Source: an uncultured Kiritimatiellota bacterium (lineage in GTDB: Bacteria; Verrucomicrobiota; Kiritimatiellia; RFP12; UBA1067). From it: DNA of 52,061 nt. The translations under genes and the position numbers were made by a program. Location of the stretch: the NCBI GenBank assembly GCA_934621385.1, contig CAKTUI010000019.1, positions 1 to 52,061 of the forward strand, read 5' to 3'. Positions 42,681-50,434 of this stretch are shown one piece after another. Each line of letters begins with the position of its first letter. Within the stretch, counting starts at the first letter, position 1. Below the pieces are notes generated by a model. It was not told the DNA's origin, did no database searches, and was given only the letters and a program-made list of their open reading frames with translations.

Positions 42681-44081
42681 TCAGTCAAATGTGTAGGTCT
42701 GCCCGGGCTGGGGCGCGGCAACATGCGGAATGCCGCGCTCGGACAACATCTCGGCCATGGCAGCGACCTTCTCCGGCTCGCCATGGACGGCAAACGCGTG
42801 GCGCACATTGTCCTTCACCTCGTCGACCCAGTCGCCAAGCCCCTTGCGATCGGCATGCGCCGAGAGCGCATTGATGACCTCGACCCGCGCCTTGAGCGGG
42901 ACTTCCTCGCCAAGCAGCTTGATTGGATCGCGCCGCTCGACAATCCGCCGCCCCAACGTATTCTCGGCCTGAAAGCCGCAGATGAGGATGACGTTGTCGG
43001 GATCGGGTGCCGCGTGGCGCAGATGATGGAGCACGCGCCCGCCTTCGCACATTCCACTCGCGGCAATGATAATCATCGGACCCGGCATATCATTCAACGC
43101 CATGGACTCCTCGGGCGAACCGACGAACTGCATCCCGGGAAACTCCAGCGGGTCGTCCCCATTGGCGAGAATGGCCCGCGCCTCCGCATTGTAGACCTCA
43201 CGGTGCTTCGCATAGATGCGCGTCGCCTTTTGCGACAACGGCGAATCAATGAAGAGCCGAACCTCTCGCGGCACCTTGTTCCGCGCCCGCAACCTGTTCA
43301 GATAGTAGATGATTTGCTGGGTGCGTCCAACCGAGAACGCCGGGATGATGAGCTTCGAGTTGTGCCTGTCAATGTGCTTCAGCAGGTTCTCCAGACGGTA
43401 CTCGACATCGTCGGCCGACGGATGGTAGCGGTCGGCATAGGTGGACTCAATCAGCAGGATGTCCGCACCCGCCGGATACTCAAAGTGCCGCAGGATGGGC
43501 TGGTTGGGCTGTCCGAGGTCGCCCGAGAAGAGAAGCCGATGGTTGTGCCCGTGCTGGGAACGAATGTCGAGCTGGGTCAGGGCCGAACCGAGAATGTGCC
43601 CGGCATTGAAGAACTCAAGCGTAATCCCCGGGGCAATCTCACGCGGCTCGTGGAGATGCGTCGGCACGAACAGCTGCATCAGGGCATCGATGTCGCGCTC
43701 CTCGTAAAGCGGCTCGAAAAGCCGTTTCCCGTCCCTCTTGCGACGCTTGTTGACGAACTCAAGGTCGCGCTTCTGCAAGAAGCACGAGTCGCGGAGCATG
43801 ACATCACACAGTTCCGTTGTGGACTGCCGCGCAAAGACGCGCCCGCGAAAGCCCTGTCGCACGAGCTGCGGCAGATTGCCCGAATGGTCAATGTGCGCGT
43901 GTGAAAGGATGACATAGTCAATCGTCCGAGGATCGACCGGGAGGTTGCGGTTCTTTTCGAACGCCTCCTTGCGGTGCCCCTGATAAAGCCCGCAGTCGAG
44001 AAGAATGCGCTTCCCATTCGCTTCAACGAGATGCATCGATCCCGTCGTGGTCTGTGCCGCACCGTAGAACGTGATTCTCAT
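42681..44081 (-). CDS. Beta-CASP metallo-beta-lactamase-fold RNA nuclease
   Basis: This 466-residue protein has the metal-binding motif SHAHIDHSG (near 59), motif 3 GHILGS (near 160), SGDLGQPNQP, and a beta-CASP plus RMMBL C-terminus (AASGMCEGGRVLHHL...INALSAHADRKGL). It resembles the CPSF73-like / RNA specificity exonuclease group found in many bacteria. The role is probably RNA processing or decay. The ATG at 44081 follows a TACAAT -10 box by nine bases. It is a single gene. Confidence 0.9.
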   Translation of the reverse strand: MRITFYGAAQTTTGSMHLVEANGKRILLDCGLYQGHRKEAFEKNRNLPVDPRTIDYVILSHAHIDHSGNLPQLVRQGFRGRVFARQSTTELCDVMLRDSCFLQKRDLEFVNKRRKRDGKRLFEPLYEERDIDALMQLFVPTHLHEPREIAPGITLEFFNAGHILGSALTQLDIRSQHGHNHRLLFSGDLGQPNQPILRHFEYPAGADILLIESTYADRYHPSADDVEYRLENLLKHIDRHNSKLIIPAFSVGRTQQIIYYLNRLRARNKVPREVRLFIDSPLSQKATRIYAKHREVYNAEARAILANGDDPLEFPGMQFVGSPEESMALNDMPGPMIIIAASGMCEGGRVLHHLRHAAPDPDNVILICGFQAENTLGRRIVERRDPIKLLGEEVPLKARVEVINALSAHADRKGLGDWVDEVKDNVRHAFAVHGEPEKVAAMAEMLSERGIPHVAAPQPGQTYTFD

Positions 44082-44090
44082 GATGTCCGT

Positions 44091-44099
44091 ATTGTATCA
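44091..44099 (-). promoter_or_regulatory. Extended -10 of the beta-CASP nuclease gene, leaderless spacing
   Basis: TGATACAAT is followed by nine bases and the ATG at 44081. Confidence 0.55.
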
Positions 44100-44151
44100 A
44101 TTCCCCCGATGCTTGTAAAGCGCGGCACGGACAGATGAAGGAACCGGGGTC

Positions 44152-45684
44152 TTAGAAGAAGAGGTCCCGCTCCCCCCGACAGGTCGCCTCATACTGCCTG
44201 AGCACGGTCGGATAGAATTTCGGTAGCCATGTCCGAATGTCGTTCAACTCACGCTCGATCAGCCGACCGCCGATTGCCCGCGTTTCGTCCGAGGCGAAGT
44301 CGTCCAGCCATTCGCGGAAGGTCAGAACGGCATTTATTTTGCAAAACCGACCTTCTCGCCCCGTCTTGAGGGCATCCATAATGCATCCACCCGTGCGCCC
44401 GCACCGATAGCCTGCCGTGCAGAAACTGGTAATCACGCCCCGCGAGGCAAGATAGCGGACCATCTCATCAATCGAGCGCGTATCGCCCAGCATGAACTGC
44501 TGCCGCTCCTTCTCCTGATGCGACTCGGCTGCAAAATCGCTGTAGCCCTTGATGGCAATGTTGGACGAGCAGTCCAGCTGGGTCATCCCACAGTCCAGCA
44601 CACGGTTGCGACTTGCGGGCGATTCACGCGCCGTGACAATCATCCCCGCATAGGGGACGGACAGTCGGGCGATGACAAGAATCCGGGCGAACGTCTCATC
44701 GTCAATCAGCCAGGGGGATTCCTCTGGGACTCGCGTCCCGCTCGCCGGCTCCAGGCGCGGAAACGACAGAGTGTGCGGCCCGATGTTGAACCACCTTTCC
44801 AAATCCCGCGCATGAAGAATCGTCGCCAACAGTTCATAACGCCAGTCGCAGAGTCCGTAGAGCACCCCAAGTCCGACATCATCGACCCCAGCCTCCATGC
44901 ACCGATGAAAGCAGGTCGTCCGCCAGTCGTAGTTGCCCTTCACGCTCCATGCTGGATGCATCTGTTCGTAAAGTCTGCGGTTATAGGTCTCCTGAAAGAC
45001 CTGGAATGTGCCGATGCCGACGCTCCGCAGGACCTTCAGGTCGGCGATGGGCAAGGGGGCCGCATTGACATTGACGCGGCGGATGCCGACCTTTGCGCCC
45101 GAGCGAGATGCCACGACGCGCCGACTGTAGCACGTCTCAATCGTCTCGGCTATGTACTCCGTGGATGTCGTGGGATGTTCCCCATAAACGGCGATGAGCC
45201 GCTTGTGCCCGATGCGACCAGCCAGGACGTCCACCTCCTCGCGCAGTTCGTCCATTGTCAGAACGCGGCGTTTCTGCTGCGAATTACCGCGCCGAAAGCC
45301 ACAATACCGGCAACCATTGACGCAAAGATTGGACAGGTAGAGCGGCGCGAACATGACGATGCGATTGTCGTAGACCTTGTGCTTGATGCGATTCGCTGCC
45401 GCCCTCATCTCCTCAAAGAGGTCACCATCCGTCACCTGCATCAGCGCGGCAGTTTCCTCGGGAAGCAACGTCTCGCATGTGGACTCACTCTTGGCAATGA
45501 TCTCACGCACCCGAACGGGATCGACCGGTGTCGCATCCATCTGCGCAATCAAGGACTGAATCAGGGCATCGTCAATGAAGTGATGCTCCTTCGGCAGATA
45601 GCGGCCGATTTCGTCCTGCACGATGAAATGCCGCGTATAATCTTCAGCAGATGTAAACTTCCGTATGCCTGTCGTATCAACCAT
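44152..45684 (-). CDS. hydG: HydG-like radical SAM maturase with an altered auxiliary-cluster motif
   Basis: HydG cleaves tyrosine to make the CO and cyanide ligands of the [FeFe] hydrogenase active site. This 510-residue protein has the radical SAM cluster CVNGCRYC (C121, C125, C128), the tRNA-synthase-type FAPLYLSNLCV region and FQETYNRRLYEQMHP. The C-terminal domain normally has CX2CX22C ligands for a second cluster. Here Cys422 and Cys448 are kept but the middle Cys is Gly425 (CTAGYRC), with extra Cys428 and Cys434 close by. The start at 45684 follows GGAG by nine bases; other in-frame ATGs upstream lack a ribosome-binding site. It shares an operon with fumarase alpha. Confidence 0.88.
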   Translation of the reverse strand: MVDTTGIRKFTSAEDYTRHFIVQDEIGRYLPKEHHFIDDALIQSLIAQMDATPVDPVRVREIIAKSESTCETLLPEETAALMQVTDGDLFEEMRAAANRIKHKVYDNRIVMFAPLYLSNLCVNGCRYCGFRRGNSQQKRRVLTMDELREEVDVLAGRIGHKRLIAVYGEHPTTSTEYIAETIETCYSRRVVASRSGAKVGIRRVNVNAAPLPIADLKVLRSVGIGTFQVFQETYNRRLYEQMHPAWSVKGNYDWRTTCFHRCMEAGVDDVGLGVLYGLCDWRYELLATILHARDLERWFNIGPHTLSFPRLEPASGTRVPEESPWLIDDETFARILVIARLSVPYAGMIVTARESPASRNRVLDCGMTQLDCSSNIAIKGYSDFAAESHQEKERQQFMLGDTRSIDEMVRYLASRGVITSFCTAGYRCGRTGGCIMDALKTGREGRFCKINAVLTFREWLDDFASDETRAIGGRLIERELNDIRTWLPKFYPTVLRQYEATCRGERDLFF

Positions 45685-45790
45685 GTGCCGCAACTCCGGC
45701 TTTGGAATGGTGCATTTCATTTGCGGTTCGAGGTGGCTTGCCACGATCAACGCGGACACACAAACGGAACGCGCCAAATCGAAATTAAAA

Positions 45791-46633
45791 TCAGAGCGAA
45801 ATCGTTCGGCGGCGCGCCGCCCAGCACAGGTAGGCGACCGTGACGAAGAACGAGGCCGGGACACGGGGCCGTGAGGCAATCCGCACGCCGAGAAGCGTCG
45901 CCTTTCCGCCAAGGCCCATCGGACCGATTCCAAGCGAATTGGCCTCCCTAAGAATCTGCCGCTCAAGTTTCCTCAGCGTCGGGTCATCCGACTCGCCAGA
46001 CTTGTCGAGCGCACGCAACACCTGCTCCTTCGCCGTCTCAAATCCAGTGGCACGATCCCCGCCAATGCAAACGCCAAGGATTCCCGGTGCGCACCCATAG
46101 CCCTGGGTCTTGACCACGGCATCAAGGAGACAGGCTCGCACACCCGCCAAATCGCGTCCGGCCCCGAGTGCTGAATCCGGCAGGGAATACTGCCGCGACA
46201 TATTCTCACTTCCGCCGCCCTTCATCAGGAGTGTGACGGATGGACGCGCACCGCGCTTCTCCGTATAATGGACAACCGGCGCACCATCGGCACAATTGTC
46301 GTCATAGGACTTTCCCGTCAGCGAATCAATCGTATTCTTTCGGAGGTAGCCCGCCTGCGTTGCACGAGCAACGGCCCGCTTCAGCAAGTCGGGCGTCACA
46401 CAACGGCGCAAGCGCTCGTCGACGAAAAAGGTGAGTGTCCCCGTATCCTGACAGAGGGGCGTGCCCTTCTGCCGCGCCAGGCGCACATTGTCCAGAATCG
46501 TCCCCAGCACAACATCCGCCGAAGTGCCGCGCTCTTCGCGCCGACGGGCCGCCTTCACCGCCCGTTCGACATCGTCCGGAATCGAACAGCTCGTCTCGTG
46601 AATCAGTCCAACAATGCGTTCAAGCGTCCTCAC
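45791..46633 (-). CDS. Class I fumarate hydratase, alpha (N-terminal) subunit
   Basis: This 280-residue protein has the iron-sulfur-dependent fumarase/tartrate dehydratase alpha fold. Seen are LCQDTGTLTFFVDE, NCADGAPVVHY and MKGGGSENMSRQY, and CAPGILGVCIGGDRATG near 185; Cys residues in these blocks are the usual cluster ligands. The beta subunit, needed for a complete enzyme in the two-subunit form, is not adjacent. The gene starts with GTG overlapping the GH123-like stop (GTGA), and the HydG-like gene follows after 106 bases. In other bacteria hyd operons can carry aspartate ammonia-lyase, which also handles fumarate. Confidence 0.87.
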   Translation of the reverse strand: MRTLERIVGLIHETSCSIPDDVERAVKAARRREERGTSADVVLGTILDNVRLARQKGTPLCQDTGTLTFFVDERLRRCVTPDLLKRAVARATQAGYLRKNTIDSLTGKSYDDNCADGAPVVHYTEKRGARPSVTLLMKGGGSENMSRQYSLPDSALGAGRDLAGVRACLLDAVVKTQGYGCAPGILGVCIGGDRATGFETAKEQVLRALDKSGESDDPTLRKLERQILREANSLGIGPMGLGGKATLLGVRIASRPRVPASFFVTVAYLCWAARRRTISL

Positions 46634-48090
46634 TTGTTCACGACTCCAAGGGTCTTTGCGCGAATGTTCACGAAGTTGCTGCGGTTCGCCATCGCCTCTT
46701 TCTCCACATAAAGTGACGACAGTTGCTCGATTTCAGCCGTGCGGACATTCTGCTCGCGCAGGATGTTCAACTTTTCCGCCGCGATAATGCCGTTGCGCAA
46801 CTCAAGGAAACGCCACGAGGGAGATCCATCGGGATAGACGAGGAACGTATCGCCCGATGCCCATGTTCCGAAGGTGGCGTCCTTCTCAGGATTCTGCGGC
46901 CAGCTGTTCCACGCCCAGCGCAGAAAGCCGTCCAGTCCACAGACACCTGGGAACGCACCCAGCCAAAAGGCTTCGCCCGCACCGCTCGACATGAACGTAT
47001 TCGGGTAAATCGGCCAACAGCAGACATAGTAGGTCGTCTTGTATCCCTGGGCGCGGCGCTCCTTGACTTCCGCCAGGAAGTTTGTGGAAACATGACCAAG
47101 AATCTGGCTGTAGTTGTCGATTGTGATGCCCTTGAAGTCAGAGGGCGAGCGATTGCCAGCCATGGCAACTCGCATACCGGGGGCCTTTGACTGGATAAAG
47201 GTGGCGATCTCGCTCACGTCCTCCGGCGAACGCTCATCCATCGCAATGTAGGTGTCGTTGAACCAGCCCTTGCTCTTGAGGTGCGCGGCAAAATCGACGA
47301 GAAACGCGCCCCAGAAGTCCTCGAACTGCGGCGTTCCCGGGTTGCACGTCACCGAAATCGTCTTGCCCGACTCATCCTGATAGCGGCAGACATAACCCCA
47401 TGGGCACATGGTGTAGCAGGCAATGTCGGGGCCAAGTCCGCACTTACGGCCGAACTCAACATACTCATCGAAAATGGAGTAGTCGAACGCCCACGAGCCA
47501 TCCGCCTTCTTGACGCGGCCAATCATCGAGCCGTAGGCATCGTAGCACTGGTGATCCCAGGGCTGATCCACGAGTGTCACCGTCAGGACCTTCTGCCCCG
47601 CCGTCGCCAACTCCTTCCAAAGGGGACGCATCGCGGCATAGTGGGCCTTTGAGAACGGCTTCACCTTCGCCATCCGGGCAACGGCCCACGGGTGCTGCCA
47701 AAGGTCGAGAAAGTACTTCCAGTCCTTTGCGGGAGGCAGGACGCGGTCGACGACGCGGATGCGCATCGAGCCACACGCATACACGCCTGGCTTTGCATTC
47801 TCTGGGACGCGGACTTCCACGACCCGAGGGCCTTCCTCACCCTCCAGCCCCCACTTGACGCGGTCGTAGACCTCAAGCCGTTGCAAGTCCTCCACCTTCG
47901 GCGCGTACTTGACGCTCTTGAGAACGCCGTAGCGAACCGAAAAGCCCTCGGGGGCCTTACCGATTTCGGCGAAGTCAGGGACTCGTGCCGCAACCGTTTC
48001 GCCGCGCCAGGCCGCAACCTCAAAAGTTCTGGCAAAGCCAGCAAAAACCATGGACAGAACGCCCACCGCAAGAATCATTCGCACTTTCAT
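46630..48090 (-). CDS. Secreted GH123-like (DUF4091) glycoside hydrolase
   Basis: This 486-residue protein has a signal peptide (about 1-22, MKVRMILAVGVLSMVFAGFA). The TIM-barrel carries DUF4091-type features: TVTLVDQPWDHQC, DYSIFDEYVEFGRKCGLGP and the likely catalytic Asp-Glu pair in YIAMDERSPEDV, as in GH123 N-acetyl-beta-galactosaminidases. It might release GalNAc from host or environmental glycans, which would fit the NahK-like kinase in the window. The start at 48090 follows the -10 box by seven bases. Its stop overlaps the fumarase GTG start, an unexpected operon partner. Confidence 0.78.
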   Translation of the reverse strand: MKVRMILAVGVLSMVFAGFARTFEVAAWRGETVAARVPDFAEIGKAPEGFSVRYGVLKSVKYAPKVEDLQRLEVYDRVKWGLEGEEGPRVVEVRVPENAKPGVYACGSMRIRVVDRVLPPAKDWKYFLDLWQHPWAVARMAKVKPFSKAHYAAMRPLWKELATAGQKVLTVTLVDQPWDHQCYDAYGSMIGRVKKADGSWAFDYSIFDEYVEFGRKCGLGPDIACYTMCPWGYVCRYQDESGKTISVTCNPGTPQFEDFWGAFLVDFAAHLKSKGWFNDTYIAMDERSPEDVSEIATFIQSKAPGMRVAMAGNRSPSDFKGITIDNYSQILGHVSTNFLAEVKERRAQGYKTTYYVCCWPIYPNTFMSSGAGEAFWLGAFPGVCGLDGFLRWAWNSWPQNPEKDATFGTWASGDTFLVYPDGSPSWRFLELRNGIIAAEKLNILREQNVRTAEIEQLSSLYVEKEAMANRSNFVNIRAKTLGVVNK

Positions 48091-48097
48091 GACGCAA

Positions 48098-48106
48098 ATT
48101 ATACCA
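48098..48106 (-). promoter_or_regulatory. Extended -10 of the GH123-fumarase-HydG operon, leaderless spacing
   Basis: TGGTATAAT is followed by seven bases and the ATG at 48090. Confidence 0.65.
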
Positions 48107-48138
48107 TTCCGCATCGTCTTTCGTCCACCGCCGCCTGC

Positions 48139-49488
48139 CTACTTGCCGACCGAAAGGACGGTGAACCCGAGTTTCCGAAGAAGCGGCACATCAAGGCAAT
48201 TGCGCGTATCGTAGACGAATGCCGGCGTTCGCATGGCGCGGCGAATCTTCCGCCAGTTGAGTTCTGCAAACTCCTTCCAGTCCGTCATGACGACCACCGC
48301 ATCCGCATCTTTCGCCGCCTTGTAGGGATCCTCTTCATAGACAATCGCATCCCCATAATGCGCCAAATCCTGCCGCGCATTCGGAATGGCCTTCGGATCG
48401 GTGACGCACACGCGGGCCCGCTCCTCCATGAGCATGTCAATGACATGCAGAGAGGGCGTCTCACGCGTATCACCAGTATCGGCCTTGAAGGCGAAGCCAA
48501 AGACGGCAATCTTCTTGCCGGAAATCGTGTGGAACATCTCATCCAGCATCCGCGTCACAATGCGCTCCTGCTGCCACTCGTTCATCAGGATGACCTGATT
48601 CCAGTAGTCCGCCGCCGGCTTGAGTCCATAACTCTCGCACAGGTAGACGAGGTTGAGGACATCCTTCTTAAAGCAACTGCCGCCAAAACCAGGACCCGCC
48701 TTCAGAAATCGTGGGCCGATTCGTCCATCCATGCCCATCACGTGCGCCACCTCATCCACGTCAGCTCCCGTCACCTCGCAAAGAGCCGACAAGGCATTGA
48801 CGGATGAGACGCGCTGAGCCAGCATGGCGTTTGCGGCAAGTTTCGTCAGTTCGCTGGACCAGAGATTGGTCGTCACAATGCGTTCACGGGGAACCCACGC
48901 CGCGTAAATATCGACCAAGGCCTTCACGGCTCGTTCACCCTCTCGCGTACGCGGGCCGCCAATGAGCACACGATCCGGCTCCAGCAAGTCGCGGATGGCC
49001 GTGCCCTCAGCCAAGAACTCTGGATTCGACAGGACGGTAAACTTGTGCTTCGGGTGCGCGGCAAGAACCTTCGCCATCGCCTCTGCCGTCCGCACGGGAA
49101 GCGTCGATTTCTCAATGACAATCTTGTCGCGATTCGCCACGCGGGAGATGTTTCGTGCCGCCGATTCCCAGTACTGAAGATTCGAGGCTCGCCCGGCCCC
49201 ACGCCCGAACGTCTTTGTTGGCGTGTTCACACCGACAAAGATAATGTCGCACTTCCTGATGGCCCCATCGATATCCGTCGAAAAGAAGAGGTTTTTCCCA
49301 CGAACCTGTTTGACGACCTCCGAAAGACCCGGCTCATAAATTGGCAAATCGTCGGAATTCCACGCGGCAATCCGCTCGGCGGAGACATCCACCACATAGA
49401 CCTTGCGCCCCAGATTCTTCGCGGCAATGACAGCCATGGTCGGCCCGCCAATATACCCCGCTCCGATGCAGACGATATCCTTGTTCAT
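48139..49488 (-). CDS. ugd: UDP-glucose 6-dehydrogenase
   Basis: Ugd oxidises UDP-glucose to UDP-glucuronate with NAD, for surface polysaccharides. The 449 residues include NAD-binding GAGYIGGPT, the catalytic Cys in GFGGSCFKKDVLNLVYL and FKADTGDTRETPS. The stretch around the catalytic Cys and the length resemble the animal-type enzyme more than the shorter Gram-positive one, a pattern also seen in some bacteria. It has its own promoter and an AAGGAG site nine bases before the ATG. Confidence 0.94.
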   Translation of the reverse strand: MNKDIVCIGAGYIGGPTMAVIAAKNLGRKVYVVDVSAERIAAWNSDDLPIYEPGLSEVVKQVRGKNLFFSTDIDGAIRKCDIIFVGVNTPTKTFGRGAGRASNLQYWESAARNISRVANRDKIVIEKSTLPVRTAEAMAKVLAAHPKHKFTVLSNPEFLAEGTAIRDLLEPDRVLIGGPRTREGERAVKALVDIYAAWVPRERIVTTNLWSSELTKLAANAMLAQRVSSVNALSALCEVTGADVDEVAHVMGMDGRIGPRFLKAGPGFGGSCFKKDVLNLVYLCESYGLKPAADYWNQVILMNEWQQERIVTRMLDEMFHTISGKKIAVFGFAFKADTGDTRETPSLHVIDMLMEERARVCVTDPKAIPNARQDLAHYGDAIVYEEDPYKAAKDADAVVVMTDWKEFAELNWRKIRRAMRTPAFVYDTRNCLDVPLLRKLGFTVLSVGK

Positions 49489-49522
49489 TCAATGAATCTC
49501 CTTCTCTTTTTGCACAGACGGT

Positions 49523-49531
49523 ATTATACCA
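49523..49531 (-). promoter_or_regulatory. Extended -10 of ugd
   Basis: TGGTATAAT lies 34 bases before the ugd ATG, with a normal leader carrying AAGGAG. Confidence 0.65.
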
Positions 49532-49550
49532 AAAGGAAGGGGAATCCGTC

Positions 49551-50432
49551 TCACTCTTTCACCGTTCCATGGTCGGCTGACATATTCTCCCCAAGAAGCG
49601 CAAGCTTCGGATCTGCCGCGCCGAAACCCTGGATCCATCCGTTCTCAAAGCCAAAATCCGCTGCCGCCTCCGTGACAGACTCGTACTCGTCCTCTGTGAC
49701 TCCACGATTGAACGGTGGCGTCTCAAGTGCCTTGTAAGCCGGCGTGTACTGGCTCATGACAGAAACGGGCATTTCGGTCGAGAGTTCCGTGGCAATCCAG
49801 GCAAGATTTTCAATCGCTTCGTCTGCATGACCGGGCAAGACGAGAATGCGGCAAATCACCTTCTTGTGCTCCCAAGCCCATTTCAATGCCGCACGGGCGG
49901 ACTCAACATAACTCGGCGCACCGCTCGCGGCAACCGCTGTCTCATTCCGCGAATAGCGCAAGTCAAAAAGTGCCCAATCACACAAGTCGGCATACTCCTC
50001 CAGCGTCTCCACCCGCTCATAGCCAGACGAATTCCATACAAATGGCAGGCGAATGCCCATTTTCAACAACGGATGAACCGCCTCACGGATGAACGGCAAA
50101 TAAGGTGTCGGCGAGACGAGATTCCAGTTCTCGACCCGATCGTCAACGGCAAGGCCACGAAATATTTCCGTCAGTTCGGCAATGCTCTTATCCTCACCTT
50201 GCCCACGCCAACTCCACGGGGAATTCTGGCAGTAGAGACATTTCATTGTGCAATGGGAGAAGAAGATGCAACCACTGCCGCGCTCACCCGTCAGTGGTGG
50301 CTCCTCCCCGAAATGGGGACCCCATCGAAAGAGACGCGGCATATGACGCGCACCGCAATACCCCACGCTGCCGCTCGAACGAAATCGATTGGCACCGCAC
50401 ATCCTCGGGCATAGACGACAAGCGGTCTCCAT
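49551..50432 (-). CDS. PflX-like radical SAM protein
   Basis: This 293-residue protein resembles PflX (COG1313), a relative of pyruvate formate-lyase activating enzymes. An N-terminal cysteine pair set METACRLCPRMCGANR...GYCGA is followed by the radical SAM cluster CTMKCLYCQN (near 73). Family function is not established; a glycyl-radical activase or an iron-sulfur maturation role is possible. The start at 50432 was chosen because it follows the hydrogenase TAG by two bases, with GGAG inside the hydrogenase end. The pairing with the hydrogenase suggests a linked role, which is inference. Confidence 0.82.
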   Translation of the reverse strand: METACRLCPRMCGANRFRSSGSVGYCGARHMPRLFRWGPHFGEEPPLTGERGSGCIFFSHCTMKCLYCQNSPWSWRGQGEDKSIAELTEIFRGLAVDDRVENWNLVSPTPYLPFIREAVHPLLKMGIRLPFVWNSSGYERVETLEEYADLCDWALFDLRYSRNETAVAASGAPSYVESARAALKWAWEHKKVICRILVLPGHADEAIENLAWIATELSTEMPVSVMSQYTPAYKALETPPFNRGVTEDEYESVTEAAADFGFENGWIQGFGAADPKLALLGENMSADHGTVKE

Positions 50433-50434
50433 CC

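Noticed and set aside
45721..45966. Longer N-terminus for the HydG-like protein
   Set aside because: It would overlap the end of the fumarase gene and has no ribosome-binding site or homology.
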